DNA of 62,549 bases from Marinactinospora thermotolerans DSM 45154 (GCF_900167435.1 NZ_FUWS01000001.1:1-62549), one strand, 5' to 3'. Shown: positions 26,374-34,699, counted from the first letter of the stretch. The notes: generated by a model not told the origin, from the sequence alone. Made by a program: numbers and translations.

Positions 26374-26433
26374 ATGCCCGCCGAACTTCCCCGGCGCCTG
26401 GCCTCTCGGGGCCGTGACGAGGAGATGAGATGA
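26374..26433 (+). CDS. Upstream mini-ORF coupled to the desaturase
   Basis: ATG 26374, seven bases after a TAGGCT box, opens a 19-codon frame (MPAELPRRLASRGRDEEMR) whose TGA at 26431 overlaps the desaturase ATG as ATGA. The GAGGAG in its last codons doubles as the desaturase ribosome binding site. It looks like a leaderless uORF that couples translation. No similarity to known leaders; it may be chance. Confidence 0.4.
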   Translation: MPAELPRRLASRGRDEEMR

Positions 26434-27476
26434 CCGCGGATATCGATGGTGGGAGCGCGTCGCCGCGCTCCCGCGGTGGTAGCGACTTCGCCCGCCTGTC
26501 CCGCAGGATCACGGCGGCCGGACTGATGGATCGGCGCCCCGGCTACTACGTGGTACGGCTCGGCCTGGTCGGGACGCTCTTCGTCGCCGGCTGGGTGGCT
26601 TTCGCCCTGATCGGCGACTCCTGGTGGCAGGTCCTCATAGCGATCTACCTTGCCGTGGTGTTCGGCCAGGTGGCGCTGGTCGCCCACGACCTCGCCCACC
26701 GCCAGGTGTTCCGTGGCCGCCGCCCCAGCGAACTCGCCGGCCGCATCGCCGGCAACCTGTGCATCGGCATGGGCTACGGCTGGTGGATGGACAAGCACAC
26801 CCGCCATCACGCCAACCCCAACCACGAGGAGCTGGACCCCGACGTCGCTCCGGAGATCCTGGTGTGGTCCCCCGAGCAGGCCCGCTCCAGCCGGGGGCTG
26901 GCCCGGCTGCTGGGCCCTTGGCAGGCGTTCCTGTTCTTCCCCCTGCTCACCCTGGAGGGGATGAACCTGCACGTGGCCAGCGTGCGCGGACTGTTCCGTA
27001 GCACGCTGAAGCGGCGGTGGCTGGAGGGCACGCTGTTGTTCGGCCACTTCGCGGCCTACCTCGCCGCGCTCTTCCTGGTGCTGTCGCCCGGCAAGGCCCT
27101 GGTCTTCCTCGCCGTGCACCAAGGACTGTTCGGGATCTACCTGGGATCGGCCTTCGCCCCCAACCACAAGGGCATGCCGACCCTGACCGGCGAGCCGAAA
27201 CTCGACTTCCTCCGCAAGCAGGTGCTGACCTCGCGCAACGTGCGCGGTGGCCACGTCGTGGACATCGTCCTGGGCGGGCTCAACTACCAGATCGAGCATC
27301 ACCTGTTCCCGAGCATGCCCTCGCCCAACCTGCGCCGGGCCCAGCCGATCGTGGAGGCCTACTGCGCGGAGATCGGCGTGCCCTACGAGCAGACGGGGCT
27401 GATCGCCTCCTACCGCGTCGCGCTGGGCCACCTGCACCGCGTCGGAGCCCCGCTGCGCCGCGGAGAGCGAGCATGA
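26430..27476 (+). CDS. Membrane fatty acid desaturase
   Basis: 348 residues with the three His boxes of acyl-lipid/acyl-CoA front-end-type desaturases: HDLAHRQ (near residue 89), HTRHH (near 122) and QIEHHLF (near 287), plus four hydrophobic segments. It introduces a double bond into membrane fatty acids using two irons and reduced ferredoxin. Q in the third box (QxxHH) is typical of front-end and linoleoyl-CoA-type enzymes; regioselectivity cannot be read. ATG 26430 follows GAGGAG. A strong hairpin separates it from the convergent dehydrogenase. Confidence 0.92.
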   Translation: MTADIDGGSASPRSRGGSDFARLSRRITAAGLMDRRPGYYVVRLGLVGTLFVAGWVAFALIGDSWWQVLIAIYLAVVFGQVALVAHDLAHRQVFRGRRPSELAGRIAGNLCIGMGYGWWMDKHTRHHANPNHEELDPDVAPEILVWSPEQARSSRGLARLLGPWQAFLFFPLLTLEGMNLHVASVRGLFRSTLKRRWLEGTLLFGHFAAYLAALFLVLSPGKALVFLAVHQGLFGIYLGSAFAPNHKGMPTLTGEPKLDFLRKQVLTSRNVRGGHVVDIVLGGLNYQIEHHLFPSMPSPNLRRAQPIVEAYCAEIGVPYEQTGLIASYRVALGHLHRVGAPLRRGERA

Positions 27477-27481
27477 GCGCC

Positions 27482-27521
27482 GCTCCCGCCCCCACCCGAA
27501 CGTGACGGAGGGGGCGGGAGC
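27482..27521. terminator. Bidirectional terminator between desaturase and dehydrogenase
   Basis: Arms GCTCCCGCCCCC (27482-27493) and GGGGGCGGGAGC (27510-27521), filling the 45 bp between two convergent stops. Confidence 0.8.
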
Positions 27522-28580
27522 TCAGCCCGTCCCGTCCAGTTCGATGACGACTTTGACGTCGCCGGGCCGGTAGGCGAAGGCCTCGGCGAAGTCCTCCAGG
27601 GGGACGCGCCGGCTGACCAGCCGGGACAGCCAGGCCACGTCGGCGCGGGCGAGCGCGTCGGCCGCCAGGCGGTAGTGGCGCAGGTTGGCGTTGACCGAGC
27701 CGATCACCACGTCGTTCTCCAGCACGATCTTGCGGTTGACCGCGCCCATGTCGGCCGGGATCGTGGCCCCCGGCGTGGAGACCCCGAGCAGGCAGACGAT
27801 GCCGTAGGGGCTGGTGATGGTCATGACCCCCACAATGATCTCCTCCGCCGCGGTCGCCTCGATCACGATGTCGGGCCGGACCCTGCGGGCGAGCTCCTCC
27901 AAGCCGTCGCAGTGGTAGGTGGCGCCGAGGTGGGCCAACAGGGCCGGCTCGGGGCCGCCGCCGGCACGGCCGAGGACGTGCACGTCCAAGCCGCGTTGCA
28001 CCCCGAGCAGCGCGGCGAGCAGGCCGATCGATCCGGCTCCGGTGACCAGGACCGACCTGGGCTCGAAGGCCGAGCGGGCGCCGACCTTCTCGATCTGGTC
28101 CCAGGCCTTGGCCACGATCGTGGTCGGTTCCATGAGCATCCCCACCTCGGCCAGTTCCGGGGCGAGGCGGACCGCGTAGTCGGGGTCGACGACCCAGCGC
28201 TGGGACGCATACCCGTCGATCCCCTTGATCCCGCGTTCGGTGTAGCCGTCGTTGCGGCACATGTCGAACTCGCCGTGGGCGCAGGCGAGGCACGGTTCGG
28301 GGTCGGGCCGGCGCACCACCCCCACGACCAGGTCACCGCTCCGGAACCCGGACCCGTCGGGGGCCGCGCGGACGCGGCCCAGCGACTCGTGCCCGATGAC
28401 CAGACGCCGATGGCCCGGGGGCGCGCTCCCGTACAGCCCCTCGGCGATCTCGCGGTCGGTACCGCACACCCCCACGGCCATCCCATCGACGAGCAGGTCG
28501 CCCGGTCCCGGTTCGGGCTCGGGGACGTCGGTGACCTGGAGCGAGCCCTTCTGTGACGGAATGACTGTCAAGGCGCGCAT
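27522..28580 (-). CDS. Zinc-dependent glucose/alcohol dehydrogenase
   Basis: 352 residues of the medium-chain dehydrogenase family, glucose dehydrogenase-like. Catalytic-zinc ligands are in VCGTDREI and GHESLG; structural-zinc-type cysteines appear in CLACAHGEFDMC. The cofactor domain has VTGAGSIGLLAALLG, and NANLRHYRLAADAL matches the GlcDH C-terminal region. It oxidises a sugar or polyol with NAD(P). Divergent from an MmyB-type regulator 428 bp away, which may control it. Confidence 0.85.
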   Translation of the reverse strand: MRALTVIPSQKGSLQVTDVPEPEPGPGDLLVDGMAVGVCGTDREIAEGLYGSAPPGHRRLVIGHESLGRVRAAPDGSGFRSGDLVVGVVRRPDPEPCLACAHGEFDMCRNDGYTERGIKGIDGYASQRWVVDPDYAVRLAPELAEVGMLMEPTTIVAKAWDQIEKVGARSAFEPRSVLVTGAGSIGLLAALLGVQRGLDVHVLGRAGGGPEPALLAHLGATYHCDGLEELARRVRPDIVIEATAAEEIIVGVMTITSPYGIVCLLGVSTPGATIPADMGAVNRKIVLENDVVIGSVNANLRHYRLAADALARADVAWLSRLVSRRVPLEDFAEAFAYRPGDVKVVIELDGTG

Positions 28581-29008
28581 GTCGCCTCCTCCTCACCGTC
28601 CTCGCGGTCTTTGCGGGGGACGCCGCTGCCCTCGCGCGAGAGCCGCAAACCCGGGGACCGCCCGGCCCCGTGGGCGACGGCGACGACGTCGCCCACGGGG
28701 AGCCGATGCGCGACCGGCCGCTCCGCTACGCCGTCCCTCGGAAGGCGGTCTGAGGGGACCACGGGGAGGCGGGAGCCCGGGCACTGCCCCACGGCCGTGG
28801 CCGCCGGCGCGGCCTCGACGACTCGCCGCAGGCGGGGACGGTGAGCACCCAGTGGCGCCCCGTGCCCGCCGCCGGGTCCTGACAGGGCCTCCCAGGCGGC
28901 CGGCCGGGGGTGTTTGACTGCCGGCCCTGTGACGGCAGCAGGCGCTGTGCCCCGAGGGGGTGTCCCAGAGCCTCCCACGCCCCCGACCGCCGTCCATAAC
29001 CTGAGGAC
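28581..29008. other. 428-bp divergent intergenic region with a strong hairpin
   Basis: No credible gene. It contains a perfect 14-bp inverted repeat, CCCCGTGGGCGACG (28666-28679) and CGTCGCCCACGGGG (28687-28700), with a 7-nt loop, lying upstream of both divergent genes. It may be an insulating terminator or a protein-binding site. The rest is GC-rich sequence without recognisable signals. Confidence 0.5.
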
Positions 29009-29905
29009 ATGGACAAGAAGACCGTTCGCGAGTTCCTGGTCAGCAGGCGGGCTCGCGTGACGCCGGAGCAGGTGGGCCTGCCCGTCTACGGGGACGATCG
29101 CCGTGTGCCCGGGCTGCGCCGCGAGGAGGTGGCGATGCTCGCGGGGGTGAGCGTCGACTACTACACCCGGTTGGAACGCGGCAACATCGGCGGCGCCTCC
29201 GAGAGTGTCCTGGAGGCGATCGCCACCGCCCTGATGTTGGACGAGGTCGAACGCGCCCACCTGTTCGGCCTCGCCCGCGCCGCGGCCGGCACCCGCCGGC
29301 GTCGTTCGGCGCGCCCGGCCGGCGGGGTGCGTTCCTCGGTGCAGCGGATGCTCGACGCGATGGCCGTCCCCGCGGTCGTCCACAACGCCCGCCAAGACCT
29401 GGTGGCCGCCAACCGGCTGGGCAGGGCGCTGTACGCGCCGCATTTCGACACCGACCAGCCGCCCAACATAGCGAGGTTCGTCTTCTTGGACCCCCGGGCC
29501 CGCGACTACTACGTCGACTGGCCCCTGACCCGGCGCACCGTCGCGGCGATGATGCGCCTGGAGGCCGGGCGCGCGCCTCTTGACGAGGGGCTCACCTCGC
29601 TGATCGGGGAACTGTCGGCGCGCAGCGCCGTCTTCGCCCAGGACTGGGCGCGCCACAACGTCCACAGTCACCGCACCGGCACCAAGTCGTTCCGGCACCC
29701 CGACGTCGGCCTCATCGAGGTCGCCTTCGACGTGTTCGAGCCGACCGGGGACGACCGGCTGTGGATCGTCACCTACACCGCCGAACCCGGCACCCCCTCG
29801 GCGGACGCCTTCGCCCTCCTCGGCTCCCTCACCGCCACCCACGACGCCGCCCGAGAGCCGCGCGGCGCCGCCGACGTGGATTCCACGCGGTCAGCGGACC
29901 GCTAG
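29009..29905 (+). CDS. XRE-family regulator with MmyB-like ligand-binding domain
   Basis: 298 residues. N-terminal helix-turn-helix (VPGLRREEVAMLAGVSVDYYTRLERG) and a C-terminal MmyB-like domain (VPAVVHNARQDLVAANRLGRAL, DWPLTRRTVAAMMRLEAG, HRTGTKSFRHPDVG). This actinomycete regulator family usually represses or activates a divergent oxidoreductase gene in response to a small ligand; here that is the Zn-dehydrogenase. ATG 29009 follows TGAGGAC. Confidence 0.9.
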   Translation: MDKKTVREFLVSRRARVTPEQVGLPVYGDDRRVPGLRREEVAMLAGVSVDYYTRLERGNIGGASESVLEAIATALMLDEVERAHLFGLARAAAGTRRRRSARPAGGVRSSVQRMLDAMAVPAVVHNARQDLVAANRLGRALYAPHFDTDQPPNIARFVFLDPRARDYYVDWPLTRRTVAAMMRLEAGRAPLDEGLTSLIGELSARSAVFAQDWARHNVHSHRTGTKSFRHPDVGLIEVAFDVFEPTGDDRLWIVTYTAEPGTPSADAFALLGSLTATHDAAREPRGAADVDSTRSADR

Positions 29906-29966
29906 GGCGGCGCCCGACCTCGCCGCCCGGCCCGGGCGGGGCCGCCATCGACGGCGGCACCGCCAT

Positions 29967-29992
29967 GCGGCGTGGTGGAGACCCCACGCCGC
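29967..29992. terminator. Hairpin between the MmyB regulator and the SMR gene
   Basis: Arms GCGGCGTGG (29967-29975) and CCACGCCGC (29984-29992) with an 8-nt loop, between convergent stops. Confidence 0.6.
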
Positions 29993-29999
29993 ACTAGGA

Positions 30000-30349
30000 C
30001 TACCCGGGTTCGGGCGCGTCTTCCGGCGGTCTGCCCGGTACCAGCTTCAGCCCCACGACCGCCACGATGATCCCGGCGACGAAGACGATCTTGCCCACCG
30101 AGACGCTCTCGGCCGCGGTGGCCATCGCGTAGATCACCGTCAGCGCGGCGCCGACACCGGCCCACACCGCGTCCCCGGTTCCGACGGGGATGTGCTTGAC
30201 CGCCCCCATCCCAGGCCGAACATGCTCACGGCCAGGGCGACGAGGAACACGACGGTGGGGCGCCAGCGCCTGAACCCCCGGGAGGCCGACAGGGCTATCG
30301 CCCACACCGCCTCCAAGACACCCGAGACGACCAATACGAACCACGCCAT
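30000..30349 (-). pseudogene. Guanidinium exporter (SMR family), frameshifted
   Basis: Small multidrug resistance protein of the SugE/Gdx type, broken by one missing base. The first frame gives MAWFVLVVSGVLEAVWAIAL (active-site Glu in LEAVWA) through AVSMFGLG; the second continues MGAVKHIPVGTGDAVWAG and ends KLVPGRPPEDAPEPG. Adding one base near 30208 restores a 116-residue, four-helix protein. The break lies beside a G-run (GGGATGGGGGCGG on the minus strand), so either a sequencing error or a recent mutation. A guanidine-III riboswitch just upstream identifies the substrate as guanidinium. Confidence 0.78.
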
Positions 30350-30362
30350 AGGCGACCTCTTC

Positions 30363-30409
30363 CCAGGCCGTCTTGTCGTGGTGCGGGTACGGCTCCCTCG
30401 TCCACGGGT
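30363..30409 (-). promoter_or_regulatory. Guanidine-III (ykkC-III) riboswitch
   Basis: On the minus strand the stretch contains, in order, GGACGAGG, GAGCCGTACCCG, ACGACAAGACGGC. This is the conserved core of the guanidine-III class (GGACGAGG, GCCGUACCCG, GACAAGACGGC), including the GCCGU/ACGGC pairing of the pseudoknot. It ends about 13 bases before the ATG of the SMR exporter, with the ribosome binding site directly after, so translation control is likely. The class occurs mainly in actinobacteria before guanidine transporters. Confidence 0.86.
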
Positions 30410-30779
30410 TCGCTCGCCAGCCCCTTGTACAACTGTACGAAATCGCCTCGCCAAGGGACATGCCCCCTCGGGGCCGCGAGCCCCTGCGATCGACCCGCCT
30501 GGACGACCCTCCCCCCGCCCCTCGACGATCATCCCCGAGTCCGCGGGGTTCGCGCCCGAAAAGCGCCCGCTCCGGCGTGGCGCCACGGCCCCACGGGACC
30601 TCCCCGGGGAGCCGGCGCCCCCAGAATCGGAAGGCGGCACGGGACAACGGCACGGTGTACCCCCGGCAGCCGGTACCCCGACGCGGGTCGTTCGCAGCGA
30701 GGACGGGGACACCGATCGCGCCACCGGACCCCGCGACCTCCCCCGGTCGGCGGACCACCGCCCTCCGGGCACCCGAGGG

Positions 30780-31376
30780 TCAGGAGGGAGAGGTCGGACC
30801 GGGTGGCAGGTGGACCGTCATGATCAGGTCACAGGTCCCGCTACCCGAACCCCGGTAGGCGTGGGGGACGTCACCGTCGAAGGTGGCGGTCTGCCCGGCC
30901 TCGAGGGGATGCTCCTCGCCGTCGACGACCAGGACCATCCGGCCGGAGGTGACGCTGACGGTCTCCACGACTCCGGCCTGGTGGGGATGGCTGGAGTACT
31001 CCTCATCCGGCTCCAGCCGCCAGCGCCAGACCTCAACAGGGGCCGGCCCCGAGGTCGTCAGCACAAGCCGCGCCTGGCTCCCCCGCTCACCGGTCCACAG
31101 TGGCGCCACGGCGTCGGCGGCCACGACGCGGACACGGCCTTCGGGCGGCCCCTGCATCAGGGCGGACACCGAGATTCCGAGGGTGTCGGCCAGCCGGACC
31201 AGGGTGGCCAGGTTGGGGTTGCCCTGGGCCTTCTCCAAACCGACCAGGGCCCCCTTGCTGACCTGGGCGCGCCTGCTGAGCTCCTCCAGGGTCAGGCCCG
31301 CTCGGACGCGGGCCGCCCGGACGTTGCGCGCGACCACCCGCAGGGCCGCGGCCGTCTCGGCCATCTGACTCTCCAT
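30780..31376 (-). CDS. XRE-family regulator with cupin sensor domain
   Basis: 198 residues. Helix-turn-helix (AGLTLEELSRRAQVSKGALV, NPNLATLVRLADTLGISVSAL) followed by a C-terminal cupin barrel (PDEEYSSHPHQAGVVETVSV, GEEHPLEAGQTATFDGDVPH). Such regulators sense small amino-acid-like or polyamine ligands and usually control a neighbouring transporter or enzyme. It diverges from an EamA exporter, with three phased repeats between them. ATG 31376 taken; ATG 31364, with GGAGAG before it, is an alternative. The 430 bp to its right of the stop (30350-30779) hold only the riboswitch and a promoter-like stretch. Confidence 0.88.
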   Translation of the reverse strand: MESQMAETAAALRVVARNVRAARVRAGLTLEELSRRAQVSKGALVGLEKAQGNPNLATLVRLADTLGISVSALMQGPPEGRVRVVAADAVAPLWTGERGSQARLVLTTSGPAPVEVWRWRLEPDEEYSSHPHQAGVVETVSVTSGRMVLVVDGEEHPLEAGQTATFDGDVPHAYRGSGSGTCDLIMTVHLPPGPTSPS

Positions 31377-31407
31377 CCCCACACGTGGACCATTGGAATG
31401 CACCACA

Positions 31408-31461
31408 CGGTCATTCTGTTGACATGACTCGGTCGTTCTGATGTACAGTCTAGTCGTTTTA
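31408..31461. promoter_or_regulatory. Three phased repeats over the EamA/XRE-cupin promoter
   Basis: CGGTCATTCTG (31408-31418), CGGTCGTTCTG (31430-31440) and the weaker TAGTCGTTTTA (31451-31461) recur every 21-22 bp, about two helical turns. They overlap a TTGACA (31419-31424) with a TGTACA 17 bp later (31442-31447), a good -35/-10 pair for the EamA gene. Likely binding sites of the divergent XRE-cupin regulator. Confidence 0.55.
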
Positions 31462-31482
31462 TTGAACGTCAAGGGATGTGCC

Positions 31483-32319
31483 GTGCTCGCTCTACTGCTG
31501 GCGCTCGGCAGCTCACTCGCCTACGGATGCGCCGATTTCCTCGGCGGCCTCGGCGCCCGCAAGGCCCACGTGCTGCGCACCGTGATGATCGCGGCCCCGG
31601 CGAGTCTGCTGGTCGAGCTGCTGTTGTGGCCGCTGCTCGGCGCCTCGTTCGACGCCGCCCCCCTCGGCTGGGGCGCCGCGTCGGGGGTCGCCTCGGCCGC
31701 CGCGTTCGCCCTGCTCTACCGCACCCTGGCGATCGGTCCGATGAACGTGTTGTCGCCCGTGACCGCGCTGGTGTCCGCCGTGCTGCCCGTGACCGTGGGA
31801 CTGTTCCAGGGCGAGCGCCTGGCCACCGCCGACCTGGTGGGCCTGCCGCTCGCGCTGGTGGCGGTGGCACTGGTCAGCGCCGGACCCGGCGTGCGCTCGG
31901 CGCGCCCCTCCCCCACCGCGCTGCTCCTGGCCTTCGGTGCGGGCACCGCCATCGCCCTCCAACTGGTCTTCCTGCACCAGGCGCCGTCCGACAGCGGGGT
32001 GGCCCCGCTGATCATCGGCCGAGCGGTCTCCTCGGCCGTCACCCTGACCGCGGCCGGGTTGCTGCACCGCAGGCTGGGCCCCGAACGGCCCGCCTACGCG
32101 ATGTCGGCGACCGCGGGAGCGCTGGACTCGGTGGCGAACCTGCTGTTCCTGCTCGCCGCCCGCAGCGGGAACCTCGCCGTCGTCGCCGTGATCACCGCCC
32201 TCTATCCGGCCGGCACGGTGCTGCTCGCCCGCGGCGTGCTCGCCGAACGTGTCCAGCGCGGCCAGTTCGTCGGCCTGGGCGCCGCCGCCGTCGCCGTCAG
32301 CCTCCTCGCCCTGTCCTGA
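31483..32319 (+). CDS. EamA/DMT-family transporter
   Basis: 278 residues with ten hydrophobic helices arranged as two EamA repeats (SSLAYGCADFLGGLGARKAH in the first, VITALYPAGTVLLARGVLAE near the end). DMT transporters of this type export amino acids or other metabolites. GTG 31483 was chosen with AAGGGA six bases upstream; the ATG at 31441 overlaps the promoter and repeats. Followed after 37 bp by a B3/B4-domain gene and divergent from an XRE-cupin regulator. Confidence 0.86.
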   Translation: MLALLLALGSSLAYGCADFLGGLGARKAHVLRTVMIAAPASLLVELLLWPLLGASFDAAPLGWGAASGVASAAAFALLYRTLAIGPMNVLSPVTALVSAVLPVTVGLFQGERLATADLVGLPLALVAVALVSAGPGVRSARPSPTALLLAFGAGTAIALQLVFLHQAPSDSGVAPLIIGRAVSSAVTLTAAGLLHRRLGPERPAYAMSATAGALDSVANLLFLLAARSGNLAVVAVITALYPAGTVLLARGVLAERVQRGQFVGLGAAAVAVSLLALS

Positions 32320-32356
32320 TCCGACCCACGTCCACACAGAGAACGGAAACCGACCC

Positions 32357-33064
32357 ATGACCGTCTTCCACCTGGCCGCCGACGTCGCAGACGCCTTCCC
32401 CGACACCCTCATCGCCCTGGTCGCCGCCACGGGCCTGCGCGGCCGCGAACCCTGGCCCCGGACCGTCGCCGCCCTGGAGGAACTGGAGCAACGGCTCGCC
32501 GACGGCTCCTGGCGTCCCGCCGACGAGACCGACCCCCGCATCGCGGCCTGGCACCAGGCCTACCGTTCCTTCGGCACCAACCCCCGCCGCGTCCGTCCCA
32601 GCGTCGACGCGCTCGGCCGGCGCCTCGCCAAGAAGGGGTCCTTGCCGCGCATCAATCCGGCCGTCGACTCCTATAACTCCGTCTCCGTCCGTCACGGCCT
32701 GCCCGCCGGCGCCTTCGACCTGGACCACGTCACCGGCGACGTCGTCATCGGCCACGCGAACGGCGATGAGTCCTTCACCCCGCTCGGCGAACCCGACACG
32801 GTCGAAACCCCCAAGCCCGGCGAGATCGTCTACGCGGACGGCGGCGGAATCCTGACCCGTCACTGGAACCACCGCGACGCCCACCGCACCCGCGTCACCG
32901 AAGACTCCGCACGCGTCGTCTTCGTCCTGGAAACCCTCCAGGCCGCGCGCGACGGCCATCTCCTCACGGCCGCCGCGGAGGAGCTCCGGGACCTGCTCGA
33001 GCCGCACACCGAGCAGGTCACCGTGGGCTACCTCGGTCCGCACCAGCCCACGGCCCGCGTCTGA
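32357..33064 (+). CDS. B3/B4 (PheT-like) domain protein
   Basis: 235 residues of the stand-alone B3/B4 domain found in the beta subunit of phenylalanyl-tRNA synthetase: AWHQAYRSFGTNPRRVRPSV, LPRINPAVDSYNSVSVRHGL, GEIVYADGGGILTRHWNHRD. The domain in PheT edits mischarged tRNA; free-standing versions may act as trans-editing or aminoacyl hydrolysis factors. Its coupling to an exporter and an XRE-cupin regulator hints at handling an unusual amino acid, which is inference. ATG 32357; no strong ribosome binding site. Confidence 0.85.
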   Translation: MTVFHLAADVADAFPDTLIALVAATGLRGREPWPRTVAALEELEQRLADGSWRPADETDPRIAAWHQAYRSFGTNPRRVRPSVDALGRRLAKKGSLPRINPAVDSYNSVSVRHGLPAGAFDLDHVTGDVVIGHANGDESFTPLGEPDTVETPKPGEIVYADGGGILTRHWNHRDAHRTRVTEDSARVVFVLETLQAARDGHLLTAAAEELRDLLEPHTEQVTVGYLGPHQPTARV

Positions 33065-33164
33065 GACCTCGCCCGGTCACTCGCCGGCCGCGCGTGGTCT
33101 TCGCCGCCGGCCACGTTCGATCCGGGCGCCGCGCGCTCCCGGGTCCGGAAACGCGCGGTGCCCC

Positions 33165-33788
33165 TCACCCCTGGTGCTGTCGGCGCATCGCCACGATCGT
33201 GTCGACGACCTCGGCGCGCCGCCCCCCGGGACCCGTCGCGTCGCGCTTCGGCGATTCGAGGATCTCGGGAAGCCATTGCGGCCCGAGCTCAAGCGATTCG
33301 GCCAGTTCTTCGGGCGTCGGGGGGCGATGTGCCGAGGGGTCCCACGCCCAGGGCGCCACGGAGCCGTGGTCCACGATGAGGAGCACCCCTCCCGGTGCGA
33401 CGGCGTCGGCCGCGCGCCGCCAGACGGTCTCCCGCGCGGGGACGTAGAAGAAGCTCCCCAGCACGAGGTCGAACGGGCCCGGGGGCACGGGGTCCACCGT
33501 CAGATCGCGCCGGGCCGCCCGCACCCGGTCCGCGAGCCCGAGCGCTGCGGCGCGGTGTGCGACGCGGTCCACCGCGGTCTGGGCGACATCGAGCGCTGTC
33601 ACGGACCACCCCCGCCCGGCGAGCCAGAGCGCGTCACCCCCATGGCCCGCGCCGAGCTCCAGGGCCCGCCCCGCTGGAAGCCGCAGTCGGGGCACCGTCG
33701 CCGAGACGGCGGGGTTGGGGGCGGTCCCCCACGTCGGGTCGAGCGTCCCGTAGTGGCGCTCCCAGAAGTCCGCGTCGTACACGGTCAT
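33165..33788 (-). CDS. SAM-dependent class I methyltransferase
   Basis: 207 residues: motif I LELGAGHGGDALWLAGRGW, VTALDVAQTAVDRV, and FDLVLGSFFYVPA. The short N-terminus (YDADFWERHYGTLDPTWGTA) resembles TehB-like or thiopurine-like small-molecule methyltransferases. The substrate cannot be read. ATG 33788 is preceded by GAGGAG. Convergent with the B3/B4 gene. Confidence 0.85.
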   Translation of the reverse strand: MTVYDADFWERHYGTLDPTWGTAPNPAVSATVPRLRLPAGRALELGAGHGGDALWLAGRGWSVTALDVAQTAVDRVAHRAAALGLADRVRAARRDLTVDPVPPGPFDLVLGSFFYVPARETVWRRAADAVAPGGVLLIVDHGSVAPWAWDPSAHRPPTPEELAESLELGPQWLPEILESPKRDATGPGGRRAEVVDTIVAMRRQHQG

Positions 33789-33872
33789 CGTCGTTGGCTC
33801 CTCTCGTGGGCCGTTGACGGGTCCGATCTCCGGGGACAGACTGCGGGCTTCCGCCGGCACTTCGCGAACGGA

Positions 33873-33889
33873 TTTGCCATGACGGCAAA
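33873..33889. promoter_or_regulatory. Inverted repeat upstream of the methyltransferase
   Basis: TTTGCC-ATGAC-GGCAAA, a perfect 6-5-6 repeat about 85 bp before the methyltransferase start. It stands out by base composition. Could be an operator; the binding protein is unknown. Confidence 0.35.
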
Positions 33890-33994
33890 AACGGACGTCC
33901 GCTCGCGAGCACGGGGCAAGACGGGTTCGCCGGCCGGGTACGCCCCGGCCGGCGCGGGCGGCACCGGGCGGGCCGATGAGGACGCGCCGGCCCG

Positions 33995-34645
33995 TCAGCG
34001 GGGCCGCGCCCCCTCCTCCCGGTCCCATACCGCCTCCATCGCCTCGGCGACCTCGCTCTCGCGCGCCCCCTCGGCGCGCAGGCCCTCGATGACTCCGGCG
34101 ACGTCGCGGGAGGGACGGTTCTGGCTGAGCTTCCACTTCGCCTCGATCCGGGACACGACGACCTCGACGCCCACGATCGCGCGCACCTGTCCGGCGAGGA
34201 ACGTGTCGGGCGCGTCGTCGACCCGCCACGGCTCGGGCCGGTCCGCCTCGTGCTTGTCGGTGAGGCGGCGGACCGCGTCTTGGATCCAGGCCGGATCGTG
34301 GTGGGCGTGGAGCCGGCCGTGCACGTGGACCGTGACGTAGTTCCAGGTCGGGACCACGCGACCGTGCTCGCGCTTGGTCGCGTACCACGACGGGCTCACA
34401 TAGGCTTCGGGACCGCGCACGATGGCCAGCGCCTCGGCCCCCTCGGCACGCCACTGGTCGTTGTTGCGGGCCACGTGGGCCACCAGCGCGCCGTGGTCGC
34501 CACGCCGCGGGTCGAAGACGAAGGGAAGAGTGGTGGCCGCGAGGCCGTCCGGTCCCGCGGTGACGAGGTCCAGCGTGCCCGCGCGCGTCAGCAGGTCGTG
34601 AACCGCGGCCTGGTCGGGCGCCGCGAAGTGCCGGGGGATGTACAT
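33995..34645 (-). CDS. PaiB-like FMN-binding protein
   Basis: 216 residues of the PaiB/NegC family: MYIPRHFAAPDQAAVHDLL, ATTLPFVFDPRRGDHGALVA, HVARNNDQW, SPSWYATKREHGRVVPTWNY and AKWKLSQNRP. Known as 'FMN-binding negative transcriptional regulator', with a split-barrel flavin fold; a regulatory role was described in Bacillus but activity here may be enzymatic. ATG 34645 follows GAGAGGAG. An AT-rich inverted repeat lies in the divergent region before it. Confidence 0.88.
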   Translation of the reverse strand: MYIPRHFAAPDQAAVHDLLTRAGTLDLVTAGPDGLAATTLPFVFDPRRGDHGALVAHVARNNDQWRAEGAEALAIVRGPEAYVSPSWYATKREHGRVVPTWNYVTVHVHGRLHAHHDPAWIQDAVRRLTDKHEADRPEPWRVDDAPDTFLAGQVRAIVGVEVVVSRIEAKWKLSQNRPSRDVAGVIEGLRAEGARESEVAEAMEAVWDREEGARPR

Positions 34646-34699
34646 GTCCGCTCCTCTCGACGCGCCCGCACGACGGACGCTCGAAAGATTATCTAATAC

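Noticed and set aside
30140-30349. Two overlapping SMR genes (a paired heterodimeric exporter).
   Set aside because: The two frames encode consecutive, not parallel, parts of one SMR protein; one base restores a single gene.
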